DNA of 64,000 bases, from contig NZ_JAHLLW010000005.1 in assembly GCF_019426345.1 (NCBI RefSeq), forward strand, positions 124,001 to 188,000. Direction: 5' to 3'. Under the pieces are notes generated by a model that saw only the letters and a program-made list of their open reading frames with translations, was not told where the DNA came from and did not search any database. Source of the stretch: Marinomonas lutimaris. GTDB taxonomy: Bacteria > Pseudomonadota > Gammaproteobacteria > Pseudomonadales > Marinomonadaceae. The position numbers were made by a program, and so were the translations under genes. Shown one piece after another: positions 7,776 to 17,601 of this stretch; within the stretch, counting starts at the first letter, position 1, and each line of letters opens with the position of its first letter.

Positions 7776-8579
7776 CTAACTCCTAGAAGGAATCGGCGAT
7801 AATCCCCAATCTTCTTCTTTTGGTTCGGTGGCTAAGACTCTTGGGTTTTCCGACCAATGTATCAGGCTCATTTCCCCTGCGGCGGATTCTGTTAATGCCG
7901 TGCAGTGTTCGACCCAATCTCCATCGTTACAATAGAGAATGTCGTCTTTGATTCGGAAAGAAGCAAAGTGAATGTGGCCGCAAATGTAGCCATCGACTTT
8001 GTGGTTTTTGGCAGATTTTAGTGCAGCGGTTTCAAAGCGTTCGATAAACTCTTTTGCCTTGCTGATGTGGCTTTTTAAATAGCCTGCCAGTGACCAATAG
8101 GGCAAACCAATAAGGCGTCTCATGCCGTTTATCCATTGATTCAGCGACAACATGAGACCATGGGCTTTATCGCCAATGGCGAGCATGAGTGGGCTGATTT
8201 TTACCATTTGATCAAACTCATCCCCGTGGCTGATGTAAAAAGTACGACCGTTGGCAGTTTTGTGGCGAGCGTTGAGCTTAATCTCAATCCCAGAAAGCGT
8301 TTGTCCTGCAAACTGGCGAAAGAAGGCATCGTGATTACCGGGAATATAAATGACCTTGGTGCCGGATTTTGCCATGTCGAGAATACGTTCAACCACTTGA
8401 TGGTGAGCATCAATAAAGTAGGCTTTATGGCGCATTTCCTGAAGATCGATAATGTCACCGACTAGATACAAGGTATCGGTTTTGATGCTTTGCAAAAAAT
8501 CCAATAAGTGCAACGCTTGGCAGGCTTTGGTGCCTAGGTGTACGTCGGAAATAAATACGGATCGAAATGTGGTCTGCAT
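7776..8579 (-). CDS. LpxH-like metallophosphoesterase (UDP-2,3-diacylglucosamine diphosphatase family)
   Basis: 267 residues from the ATG at 8579, chosen because GAGGAGG lies about 6 bases before it; the longer frame to 8606 lacks such a site. The calcineurin-type metal motifs are all present: SDVHLG (DxH), VGDIID (GD), PGNHD and HGDEFD, plus a late GHIHFA. Best-known relatives hydrolyse UDP-2,3-diacylglucosamine in lipid A synthesis. This protein resembles the longer LpxH-like group rather than classical LpxH, so the substrate is uncertain. It stands alone on its strand. Cytosolic or membrane-edge location is expected and no signal peptide is seen. Confidence 0.8.
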   Translation of the reverse strand: MQTTFRSVFISDVHLGTKACQALHLLDFLQSIKTDTLYLVGDIIDLQEMRHKAYFIDAHHQVVERILDMAKSGTKVIYIPGNHDAFFRQFAGQTLSGIEIKLNARHKTANGRTFYISHGDEFDQMVKISPLMLAIGDKAHGLMLSLNQWINGMRRLIGLPYWSLAGYLKSHISKAKEFIERFETAALKSAKNHKVDGYICGHIHFASFRIKDDILYCNDGDWVEHCTALTESAAGEMSLIHWSENPRVLATEPKEEDWGLSPIPSRS

Positions 8580-8661
8580 AAGCGCCTCCTCTAAGGTCTG
8601 TCTCAAAGATAAGGTGCTTATGTGACACTGTTGTGAGGACTTTATGACAGTTCAATAAACC

Positions 8662-10434
8662 TTAGTTCATTGTTTCAAGCGTGTATGTGTTTAGATAAGG
8701 TTGTAGATAGATATGGTTGCCGCCTTGTTGCTTGGCAGATTTTTTTGCTTGAGCTGCGAGTTCGGCCACTTGGTGATGATTGGTACATTGTTTGGGATTG
8801 GGGTGAACGACGCCAATAGCGAGGCTTAATATCGGGTGAAACAAGGTGTCGCCTTGGCGGTTTTTGGTCCAAACACCGCCTTCCTGTAAGGTGTCTGCAG
8901 AATAAAAGCCGCGAACTTGTTGTTCAAAAATTTCTAGGATGTTACTGCATTGTCGATGCCAATCTTGGTCGCCAAAAATCACCACAAAATCATCGCCGCC
9001 AATATGACCAATAAAATTATTATCGGGATTAACTTGGTTTTTGATTAAAGAACCAACCAGTTGAATTACTTCATCACCGATTGAATAGCCGAAGAAGTCA
9101 TTAAATGGTTTAAAGTCATTTAGATCAAAATACGCCACGTAGAAGTTTTCATTAGCTAATAAACGACGGCTGACTTCTCGATGAATTGGGACATTACCGG
9201 GTAATAAGGTTAGTGGATTGGAGTAGGTGGCATTTTGAATTTTCAGCTCAGTGATACGTTTTAATAGATCTCTAAGATGACCTGTGCCGATAAACTTACC
9301 TTCTCTGACCACAATGATCTCGTTGTTTAGCGTGTCGGCTTCTTGATTGGTCATCAAGGTGGAAACACTGGATAAACTGACGTTGCTTTCAACAATCAGT
9401 ACATCACTACTAAGTAAATTAGTAACCGGTTTGTGCTCGTATAAAGCGCGTCCATAAGGTGTAGAAAAAAGCTCATGCAGCTGATGTCTGCGAACCACAC
9501 CGATAGGCTCGTTGTTGTGGTTTAGTACGGGAATAGCCACTAAGTCTGGTTGCTTTTTAAAGCATTGAGAGGCGTCTTCTAATAAGCTGCTTTCTTGCAA
9601 GCTTGGCGTAGGACGACACAGTGTTTGTACGGTTTCTGCGTGATCCACTTGGAATTGCGAACGTCGCTGAGCTTGTTTTACTAAATAGGGATGAGTCGAA
9701 AAAGCAGGGTTTTCCACAGGACGGCCAAGAAAATAACCTTGTCCTAAGGTGACACCAATCTCAATCAGTTGATCGAGTTCTTGCTGTGTTTCAATACCTT
9801 CTGCAATGAGCATGCAATTCAAGCGCTGAGCGATAGTAAGAATAGAGCGGACAAATTCGCGCTTGATTTCGTCTTTGTCGATTCCTTTAATGAAGTGTTT
9901 GTCGACTTTGACTATGTCTGGCTGTAATTCAGACCAAAGTTGTAAGCCAGAATAACCCACGCCAAGATCATCGATGGCAACTTGAAAGCCCATTTTACGA
10001 TAGTGATCGACACTGCTACGAGGCAAACCATTATGGTCGTACGGATGTTGTTCGGAAAGTTCGATGACGATGTCTTTTTGATCCAATCCCAGCTCATTTA
10101 AAATGGCCAATGTCATTCCGGATTGATGATCTGGTGATCCTAATAAAGAAGCGCTAACGTTTAAAAATAAACGACCTTTTAATTCGAGTTTGGCGAATTT
10201 AGATAGGGCTTTTTCTCGGCAAAGCAATTCTAATTTATGCAGCTTTCCTGATTGCTGCGCTAGAGTGAAAAGCGGATCAGGAGAAAAAAGTGTCGAATTC
10301 ATTGGGCCACGAGAGAGGGCTTCATGCCCATATATTTCACCATTACTTAAATCGTAAATAGGTTGGAAGTATGGCGTGATTAATCCATTCGAAAGGATTT
10401 TTTCCAGTAGAGCATTATTATCCATTTGGCTCAT
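8662..10434 (-). CDS. EAL-CBS-GGDEF cyclic-di-GMP signalling protein
   Basis: 590 residues with an EAL domain (about 10-255), a CBS-like pair (about 285-395) and a GGDEF domain (about 410-575). The EAL catalytic set looks complete: EALSRG, NVSAS, IELSEQ, AIDDLG, VKVDK, AEGIET, QGYFLG. This predicts an active phosphodiesterase that degrades c-di-GMP. The GGDEF signature reads GGDDF with no RxxD inhibition site before it, so cyclase activity is doubtful and the domain may act as a GTP sensor. The CBS pair suggests control by an adenine nucleotide. There are no membrane segments. GAGAG lies a few bases before the ATG. It is not in an operon. Confidence 0.88.
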   Translation of the reverse strand: MSQMDNNALLEKILSNGLITPYFQPIYDLSNGEIYGHEALSRGPMNSTLFSPDPLFTLAQQSGKLHKLELLCREKALSKFAKLELKGRLFLNVSASLLGSPDHQSGMTLAILNELGLDQKDIVIELSEQHPYDHNGLPRSSVDHYRKMGFQVAIDDLGVGYSGLQLWSELQPDIVKVDKHFIKGIDKDEIKREFVRSILTIAQRLNCMLIAEGIETQQELDQLIEIGVTLGQGYFLGRPVENPAFSTHPYLVKQAQRRSQFQVDHAETVQTLCRPTPSLQESSLLEDASQCFKKQPDLVAIPVLNHNNEPIGVVRRHQLHELFSTPYGRALYEHKPVTNLLSSDVLIVESNVSLSSVSTLMTNQEADTLNNEIIVVREGKFIGTGHLRDLLKRITELKIQNATYSNPLTLLPGNVPIHREVSRRLLANENFYVAYFDLNDFKPFNDFFGYSIGDEVIQLVGSLIKNQVNPDNNFIGHIGGDDFVVIFGDQDWHRQCSNILEIFEQQVRGFYSADTLQEGGVWTKNRQGDTLFHPILSLAIGVVHPNPKQCTNHHQVAELAAQAKKSAKQQGGNHIYLQPYLNTYTLETMN

Positions 10435-10758
10435 TTTCTCTCAAATACGTCTAGATTAAAAAAGTGGCTAGAGCAATATTTTATGTCAAATTTGTGACAC
10501 TTTGATGACTTGGGGTGAGATGAAAATGCTTTGCTAAGGGAAGAGTTATCTAGAGAAAAGTTGACATTATGATGCGACTTTGTGAAGAGAAGCCCGTTAC
10601 CGGATCGATTTTTTATTCTTGCCTTTCGATCATCGGGAACATTGGGTTCTTCATCGTCATGCTTAATTTGCTTTTATAACGGCTGTCGATTTCTTAGTTA
10701 CAACAACGGCAATAAATCAGTCAAATACAGGTGACGTAAAAGCTTTGTACTGAAAATG
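10435..10758. other. 324-base gap, nothing recognised
   Basis: It lies between two minus-strand genes. I find no terminator with a good stem, no known RNA motif and no reading frame with a ribosome binding site. It should hold the promoter of the EAL-CBS-GGDEF gene. Confidence 0.5.
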
Positions 10759-10944
10759 TTAGTGCTGAGGTTGAGCTGATTTCAATGGACGGTTCGCCGT
10801 CAATTTTGCAAAGAATGCTTTAGTACTAGCAACAGCTTTTTTAGTCAATTCTGCGTAGTATGCACGACGTAATTCGTATGCTTTTTCTACATAGTAATCA
10901 GCATCAAGGTTACCGAAAGCATCATATTTAAGATCGTTTTTCAT
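10759..10944 (-). CDS. Small conserved-looking protein, function unknown
   Basis: 61 residues from the ATG at 10944, which has AGGAG 7 bases upstream; the frame extends to 10971 without such a site. The sequence is Tyr-, Ala- and Lys-rich, begins MKNDLKYDAFGNLDADYYVE and continues with a KAYELRRAYYAEL helix, then a basic stretch. It has no signal peptide or membrane span. The YY-x-x-KA-x-x-LR pattern recalls small RSP_7527-like proteins of proteobacteria, but I am not sure of this. It stands alone between pobR and the EAL-CBS-GGDEF gene. Good codon use and the clear ribosome binding site argue that it is real. Confidence 0.65.
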   Translation of the reverse strand: MKNDLKYDAFGNLDADYYVEKAYELRRAYYAELTKKAVASTKAFFAKLTANRPLKSAQPQH

Positions 10945-11050
10945 AGTGATTCTCCTAAAAAGTTCAGTCATATTTGACCCTTGTTATTCTAGGTTCTGAC
11001 CAATCATTCAGCAAACGATCAATTTTCAGCTAATAGGTTAGATAAATTCA

Positions 11051-11941
11051 TCAAATGGATGGTTGATTACTCAGGACTCTAAACTTCCCCGGCGGTATGC
11101 CGGTAGATCGTTTGAAAAAGCGTGAAAAATACCCCGGATCTTTAAAGCCTAAGTCGTAGCTGATTTCCTCGACGGAGCGCACGGTATAGATAAGACTGCG
11201 CTTGGCTTCTAACAAAACTCGATCATGAATTAAATCCAATATGCTTTGGTTAAACGTGGTTTTACTGAGCCGATTCAAACGGCTGGTGGATGTGCCTAAT
11301 GCATCAGCGTATTGATGACTACTCCAATGTTCCCGGTAGTGTTTCTCTATTAATTCTTTGAGTTGGTGAGCGTGACTGTTTTCGGTTTTACTGGCGATAT
11401 TCGTTTCACCATTGATGTGTTGGCGGTATAGCAGCAGCAAAATAGCTTTAATGAGGTATTCGCTCATTAAAGCTCGACCTTCGCGTATTAATGAAGACTC
11501 ACTTTCAAGTTGTTGTATTAACGGCCAAAGCTCCGAAAACATACTGCGATGGCCATTAAAATCTATGTAACAAGCCTGACTTAGCAGCGGCTGGATAAAC
11601 TTTGCTGCTTTTTCTTGATAGGCATCTTCAAGTAAGGGTTCGGCAATGCTTATTACTCGGCCATCGGTATCCGGAGCGAAGCGAAAACCATGCACTACAC
11701 CAGCAGGAACAATGATCGCCCACGCGCCTTGTAGCTTTTGTTGTTGGTCGTCTAGCTGAACTTTGGCCTCACCAGATTTTAAAATTAGAATCTGAAAAAG
11801 TTGCGCATGACGATGCGGATTAATTTTCCAGCCCAAGCCGCCGCTGCGGGATTCTATGTCTTCAATATGGAAAAACTCTGGGTCATTGATCCAGCTGGAT
11901 TCGCCATAAAGTCCAAAGTGAGGGATATTAGGTTTCTGCAT
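11051..11941 (-). CDS. pobR: AraC-family activator of 4-hydroxybenzoate hydroxylase (PobR-type)
   Basis: 296 residues. An N-terminal cupin-like sensor (about 35-110, with NPHRHAQLFQILIL) is followed by a C-terminal AraC double helix-turn-helix (about 195-290, ending in DLGFKDPGYFSRFFKRSTG and PGKFR). It is transcribed away from pobA with a 295-base shared control region, the usual layout for pobR-pobA. In Acinetobacter PobR is an IclR protein, but in Pseudomonas and relatives it is AraC-type as here. It should activate pobA when 4-hydroxybenzoate is present. Confidence 0.85.
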   Translation of the reverse strand: MQKPNIPHFGLYGESSWINDPEFFHIEDIESRSGGLGWKINPHRHAQLFQILILKSGEAKVQLDDQQQKLQGAWAIIVPAGVVHGFRFAPDTDGRVISIAEPLLEDAYQEKAAKFIQPLLSQACYIDFNGHRSMFSELWPLIQQLESESSLIREGRALMSEYLIKAILLLLYRQHINGETNIASKTENSHAHQLKELIEKHYREHWSSHQYADALGTSTSRLNRLSKTTFNQSILDLIHDRVLLEAKRSLIYTVRSVEEISYDLGFKDPGYFSRFFKRSTGIPPGKFRVLSNQPSI

Positions 11942-12020
11942 GTCGCTCTTCTTATTTTTTATAAGTTACAAAATGTACTTTTTTAGTTGTTACTTTCTAT
12001 AAAACTAGAATGTACAAGTA

Positions 12021-12038
12021 AACCTATTTTTATAGGTT
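12021..12038. promoter_or_regulatory. Small palindrome in the pobR-pobA control region
   Basis: AACCTAT-TTTT-ATAGGTT, a 7+4+7 inverted repeat. Nearby AATGTAC (11972-11978 area and about 12008-12014) recurs and has a reverse relative in AAGTACAAT at 12117. These may be PobR half-sites, but this is inference. Confidence 0.35.
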
Positions 12039-12104
12039 TTTATAAGCGAAAAGAACCAAAAAGTCATTTTAAATCAAGTTTTAGTTGCCGACTTTAAAAA
12101 TCAA

Positions 12105-12137
12105 TTATGATCAAAAAGTACAATTTTTTGATCATAA
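12105..12137. promoter_or_regulatory. 13-bp perfect inverted repeat before pobA
   Basis: TTATGATCAAAAA and its exact reverse complement flank a 7-base spacer GTACAAT. It lies 100 bases upstream of the pobA start, a suitable place for an activator site. The symmetry is much longer than chance would normally give, even in AT-rich DNA. Confidence 0.55.
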
Positions 12138-12191
12138 ATCACCTAACGTATTTTCTATTTATCTTCCATCATGTTGTTACTAGCACGTTGA

Positions 12192-13439
<1,248 letters not shown>

Positions 13440-13464
13440 CGGATAACGGCTAGTTTGTGATGAA

Positions 13465-13500
13465 AAAATAGCGGTAATCTAATTAGATTACCGCTATTTT
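13465..13500. terminator. Bidirectional terminator after pobA
   Basis: A perfect 16-base inverted repeat (AAAATAGCGGTAATCT and its complement) with loop AATT, A-rich on one side and T-rich on the other. It serves pobA on the plus strand and probably the SEC-C gene on the minus strand. Confidence 0.9.
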
Positions 13501-13539
13501 CGCTTGTTAGAACCTAGTGATGCTAATGAGCTTAGTATT

Positions 13540-13872
13540 TTAGCCGCAGCATTTTTTGTATTTTTTATTACTTCCACATGAACAAGGGTCGTTACGTTGC
13601 GGTGTTTTTTCAACAATTTGAGTAACAGGTTTATTGAGTAGAATGTCCAGAGGCGTAATATCCTCAGGCATCTCACTGTTAATGCTAATGGTTCCGAATA
13701 AATCGTTAGCGATCAATATGGCGCTTATTTCACTCTCACGCTCTGGCGTTTGTACTTGCAAAATGAGCGGATTTTCTTCGCTTCCAGATTTCACTTTAGG
13801 CTTAGGCTGATAATTGCCTAGATTATGCTTACCCATGATATCGGGTCTACCACGATAAAAAAATTTTGACAC
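13540..13872 (-). CDS. SEC-C metal-binding motif protein (PBPRA1643 type)
   Basis: 110 residues from a GTG at 13872 preceded by AGGA; the in-frame ATG at 13905 lacks a good site. The start gives VSKFFYRGRPDI, as in the PBPRA1643 family. The C-terminus RNDPCSCGSNKKYKKCCG is the SEC-C zinc motif seen at the end of SecA. The role is unknown; the zinc tail may mediate contact with ribosomes or SecB-like partners. It is transcribed alone, convergent with pobA. Confidence 0.8.
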   Translation of the reverse strand: MSKFFYRGRPDIMGKHNLGNYQPKPKVKSGSEENPLILQVQTPERESEISAILIANDLFGTISINSEMPEDITPLDILLNKPVTQIVEKTPQRNDPCSCGSNKKYKKCCG

Positions 13873-13981
13873 TGGTGTTCCTAATGATATGTAAAACCTA
13901 CTCACAGCGAGTGGCTCAATGTAGTGCAGTCTAACAGAATTTAGAGTGGTTAGCGCGTATCTTTAATGCTACTGAAAGGTC

Positions 13982-15019
13982 TTAATCTAAGCGTGTTAAC
14001 CAAGTGAACATGGCTTCAATTGCTTGATTTGACCAGTTAATGGTCGCTTTTTCTTGGGCGCTTTGCAGGGTTTTTGCTATCCCTCTGGCGCTGACTGTCC
14101 AAGAGGCAAGGCGTGAACCTGTTGGATCGATGAGTTCCAGTGTACCGTCTTCAAATGCATAAAAGCGTCCATCTTGGGTTTCATGATGTTGCGCTGTTCG
14201 GCTATTAAGTTTGAACAGGGAGTCACTTTTAGGTGTCAGGCCAAAATGCGAAAGAGCACTGGCTAAGCTGTCCGCTTGCTTGGTTGAGGAAACATCAAAG
14301 CCATAGTTGCTAAGTGCTAGGTTAAGGCGCTGCTCTATGTCTTGAATGTCTGTATCCGCTTTGCCTGCTGCTGTGTGTGCGGTTGAATAAAGGCTGAGCT
14401 CATCTTCATAGGATTTGCGTTGAGCAAAATACGGGATGAGCTGCATGTAAGTTTGCCAATCTTGCGGTGCAGGATACTCAGTCTTACTCAATAAAGCGGC
14501 CCGTTTGCGGATCGCATCGTCGGTGTCGTTAATGGCGATCTTTAGCTTCGCGACAATGCGGCTACGATCAATAGATTGCAGCGCATAAACGTAGTTCTTG
14601 TCAGCAAAACGCCGCTGATTGATGGCTTGTTCTAGTTCTATGGGTGACGTAGTCACTTGCGTATAGGCGGTTTGTGTCTTTGAAACTTGCTCTGTGCCTT
14701 GTCCAGATCGAACTTGGGTGTCTTGTGTATTTACCTGACTCACCTGAGTACGAAGCTGCTGCGCGATTTGAACATTGCCGTTTTGTTCGGCTTGAGTGAA
14801 CGCCAAGGCAATGTTTTCAATGCGAGGTGCGCTACCAACACCATACAAATGTGTGCTGTCCTGCGGCGGAGAGGATACCCAGTCGGGCATCCCTTCCATT
14901 GATTGACCCACCGTCGATTGGCCAGACTTAGTATTAGAGCCAAAGCACCCAGTTAAGCTGAGCAATATAGCCGTTATCATTACCCAGTTGAGCGGTGTAG
15001 GCACAGCAGAGAATTTCAT
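13982..15019 (-). CDS. LPP20-type lipoprotein
   Basis: 345 residues. It has a lipoprotein signal with lipobox LTGC near residue 25, an LPP20-like domain (GMPDWVSSPPQDSTHLYGVG onward, about 42-170), then a helical region and a C-terminal part. It begins 2 bases after the lpoB stop, so the two are translationally coupled. The family sits in the outer membrane, and a role with LpoB in controlling peptidoglycan synthesis is likely from position but not shown. Confidence 0.8.
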   Translation of the reverse strand: MKFSAVPTPLNWVMITAILLSLTGCFGSNTKSGQSTVGQSMEGMPDWVSSPPQDSTHLYGVGSAPRIENIALAFTQAEQNGNVQIAQQLRTQVSQVNTQDTQVRSGQGTEQVSKTQTAYTQVTTSPIELEQAINQRRFADKNYVYALQSIDRSRIVAKLKIAINDTDDAIRKRAALLSKTEYPAPQDWQTYMQLIPYFAQRKSYEDELSLYSTAHTAAGKADTDIQDIEQRLNLALSNYGFDVSSTKQADSLASALSHFGLTPKSDSLFKLNSRTAQHHETQDGRFYAFEDGTLELIDPTGSRLASWTVSARGIAKTLQSAQEKATINWSNQAIEAMFTWLTRLD

Positions 15020-15021
15020 GG

Positions 15022-15648
15022 TTAGAAAAAGCCTTTGTCAGCCAATTTTTTGATTTTCTTCTGACCGTTCCAAACTTCACGGTTGGTCGTCATATCAATC
15101 AACTTAAGGTCGACTTGGTAGAAGCTCACGCGTTGGTCGCCATTGGAGTCAACGATTGAGTTAATAGTGCCAGATAGAGCGAAACCAGCGCCTTGCTCTA
15201 GACCAAATTTAGCAACCGTATCTGGTGCAGCATTAAGCTCTTGCTCTTCTCGTTCAGTACGGACGTCATCACGTTCTGCACCAGAAACAACAAAATCGAC
15301 TTTACCGGCACGTAATAAGCTGCGTTTGATGTCGTTAATGAAGGTGTCAACAGGAATATGCTCAGATGTTTTGTTACGGATACTCTGTACGATAACAGTT
15401 GGATTACCTTTCTTGCTGAAGTTGTAATCACGGAACCATGGGAAGGTTAGCATGTCGCCCATCATTTCTTCAGCCACTAGGCGTGAGTCAGTGTCATTCC
15501 AACGGTCAGACAGCATAACGTCTTCATTCGTGTCTAGGCGCTTTACGCTGCCAGAACAAGCAGTTAATAACACAGCCATGGATAGAGCAACAATTCCCTT
15601 CCACGATACAGAGATCAAATTAGACTGTTTAAGTTTGCCGATGTGCAT
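15022..15648 (-). CDS. lpoB: Penicillin-binding protein activator LpoB
   Basis: 208 residues. The lipobox LTAC is near residue 28. The body FNDIKR-like segment (TFINDIKRSLLRAGKVDFV) and the end YQVDLKLIDMTTNREVWNGQKKIKK match the LpoB fold. LpoB reaches from the outer membrane through the sacculus and activates PBP1b. AAGGA lies 7 bases before the ATG. It is the third gene of a four-gene envelope operon. The linker between lipobox and domain is short, as in most non-enteric LpoB. Confidence 0.88.
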   Translation of the reverse strand: MHIGKLKQSNLISVSWKGIVALSMAVLLTACSGSVKRLDTNEDVMLSDRWNDTDSRLVAEEMMGDMLTFPWFRDYNFSKKGNPTVIVQSIRNKTSEHIPVDTFINDIKRSLLRAGKVDFVVSGAERDDVRTEREEQELNAAPDTVAKFGLEQGAGFALSGTINSIVDSNGDQRVSFYQVDLKLIDMTTNREVWNGQKKIKKLADKGFF

Positions 15649-15702
15649 AATATTTTCCTTATGTCCGTTTTAGCTTGATGCTAAGCCGTTAGTGTAATCA
15701 AT

Positions 15703-17370
15703 TTAATAGGGGTTGCGTAGATTCCAAAGTTTAATTTTATTGGCTTCTAAGTTGACCTTGCCGAGCGAGAAAGTTTTGTTATTCACTCTGTAATCTGGCG
15801 AGTATTCGCCAGGAGCTAATGGTTCACGGGTTAGTCTGACTTGTGCTGGTAGAGTCAGCCAGTTACGTGTATCTGCCGCGGATGAGGCAAAGACTGCGAC
15901 TTGTCCAATTAGGTTTAACAGCAAAGAGACATTTTGATCCTGCACATTTGACGAAACCTGATACGACAACCAGCTGCGCAAAAGTTCTCTTACCAAGCCT
16001 TCATAAATGTCTCGTTGTGCTTGCGCCAGTTGTTCCTGAAAAGCGATATCAGCAAGAGATGTCATGCGTAAACTGTTATTAAAAGGAGCGATTGCCGGAC
16101 TATTAATCAGCAATGTTGGCTGATGTTGATCTAATGTGAAGCGGCCATAATAAGGTACAGTAACGCGGATGCTTTGTTCAGTTAGCAATTTGTCGATTTT
16201 GACGTCGCTAAGTTGTTTCCAAGCTGCTTTACCAAGAATGACTCGTTTGGTGAAAATGCCTGAGAAGGTTCCCCATGCGCCACCTGCTTTATAATTGGCA
16301 ATTAGGTTGAGTGGGTTGATATCAGCATAAGTCATGGTAAACCAACGAAATGCATCGTTTTCTTCTGCGTTGCCGCCGCCATGAAGAGGCTGTAATACCA
16401 AGGAATAAGCGCGAGGGTCTGCGTATAACAATACTGTCATTTCTTTTTTGTCAGGAATGAAGCCCTGATGTTCTAAAACGACTAATTCCGCATCGCCTTT
16501 GTGATATTGCTTGAGTGTTTCTTGCATAGCTGGAGACAGTTTTGCTTTGATCTTTTCTTCTATCTCGCTCTGGCTAAAACCGCCTTTTTGCATCATGCGA
16601 ATAGCATCTAACCAAGCACGATCCGCCGTCGTACTCGATAAATCATATTGTTTGGTATAACCGTCTTCATACAAGTTGGCCGCTTTTTCATAGCTGATAC
16701 GAGCATCATCTATTTCGCCATTCATCTCGTATTGCAGCCCTTCCATGTAGCGTGCCCATGCATCATCGCGATAGAGGAACTTGTCAGTATCTCGCCCACC
16801 GCTATAAAAATCGCCTAACCAGCTTAGTGCTTTCATATAAAAGGCTTGGTTTTCTTTGGCATTAAGATCTTGGTAACTAGGCGTTTGCGCTCGGATTTCA
16901 TTGAGTTTGATGTCAATACGCCGCATTTCAACTAAAGCCGCATCGTTAAGCTCGCGCTTTTTAATAGTATTGTTTTCTTTTTCTGCGAGGGCGATGTAGT
17001 TCATTGATTTGAGATAGCTGATGTAAACGCGTTCTATGCCGTTACCGCGGTAGTCGCTTTGTCTTGGGTTGCTTAGCAATGCCCAAGAGCGATTAGAAAA
17101 GTTTTCGGGCAAGAAGGTATCGCTTAATCTTTCAGCTTGTTCTAGCAATTCGTTACTGCGCTCAAAATCACCTTGGTTCTGGGCGAGAGCGCCGATTTCC
17201 ATATAATAAAGTAGTTTGTCTTGCGAGCTGTCCAAAACGTCTTCGAGTTTATCTTCGGCTTTTTTCCATTCGCCTTCTTTTGCTAAGCTTAAGCCTGCAT
17301 CTATATCTTGTTTATAGGTTGCGCAGCCAGCTAACAAATAGATACTCATCAAAAGAAATGCCCACTTCAC
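15703..17370 (-). CDS. Large TPR-containing lipoprotein (COG3014 type)
   Basis: 555 residues from a GTG at 17370 with AAGGA 7-8 bases upstream. Lipobox LAGC is near residue 16. The N-terminal 270 residues are helical and TPR-like (GDFERSNELLEQAERL, EMNGEIDDARISYEKAANL). The C-terminal half is mostly beta and lacks familiar motifs. Such proteins are regularly encoded before lpoB in gammaproteobacteria, so it is probably an outer-membrane partner in cell-wall synthesis. No enzyme activity can be deduced. Confidence 0.82.
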   Translation of the reverse strand: MKWAFLLMSIYLLAGCATYKQDIDAGLSLAKEGEWKKAEDKLEDVLDSSQDKLLYYMEIGALAQNQGDFERSNELLEQAERLSDTFLPENFSNRSWALLSNPRQSDYRGNGIERVYISYLKSMNYIALAEKENNTIKKRELNDAALVEMRRIDIKLNEIRAQTPSYQDLNAKENQAFYMKALSWLGDFYSGGRDTDKFLYRDDAWARYMEGLQYEMNGEIDDARISYEKAANLYEDGYTKQYDLSSTTADRAWLDAIRMMQKGGFSQSEIEEKIKAKLSPAMQETLKQYHKGDAELVVLEHQGFIPDKKEMTVLLYADPRAYSLVLQPLHGGGNAEENDAFRWFTMTYADINPLNLIANYKAGGAWGTFSGIFTKRVILGKAAWKQLSDVKIDKLLTEQSIRVTVPYYGRFTLDQHQPTLLINSPAIAPFNNSLRMTSLADIAFQEQLAQAQRDIYEGLVRELLRSWLSYQVSSNVQDQNVSLLLNLIGQVAVFASSAADTRNWLTLPAQVRLTREPLAPGEYSPDYRVNNKTFSLGKVNLEANKIKLWNLRNPY

Positions 17371-17371
17371 T

Positions 17372-17494
17372 TTACATTCCTTTTTCTAAAAACTGATTAG
17401 CAAAGAGTATCGCGAATAGAGCAAAACAGCCAAGATAGAGTATTAACCAGCGGGCTCTAAGGCAATTTGGACATGGTTTTTTTTTCTTTTTCAT
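17372..17494 (-). CDS. 40-residue membrane protein with an N-terminal CxxC
   Basis: The frame reads MKKKKKPCPNCLRARWLILY, then one hydrophobic span (LGCFALFAILFANQFL) and a short charged tail. The N-terminus is a basic cluster with CPNC, as in half a zinc ribbon. GGAAG lies about 5 bases before the ATG. Its stop falls between the ribosome binding site and the GTG of the large lipoprotein gene, so the two are probably coupled. It is too short for most gene callers. Function unknown; its position suggests an inner-membrane member of the LpoB operon. Confidence 0.65.
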   Translation of the reverse strand: MKKKKKPCPNCLRARWLILYLGCFALFAILFANQFLEKGM

Positions 17495-17537
17495 CACAGC
17501 TTCCAATACTAAAAGTTGAACGCTACCATTATGCAAT

Positions 17538-17566
17538 AAAAAAGGAAGCGCGCAGCTTCCTTTTTT
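17538..17566 (-). terminator. Terminator after secB
   Basis: AAAAAAGGAAGC-GCGCA-GCTTCCTTTTTT, a strong stem with U tract, 36 bases past the secB stop. Confidence 0.9.
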
Positions 17567-17601
17567 CGTTACTCTTCGTTGCTTTTATCATTCAACAATG
17601 A

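Noticed and set aside
8580..8606. Longer start for the LpxH-like gene
   Set aside because: It contains the GAGGAGG site that serves the ATG at 8579.
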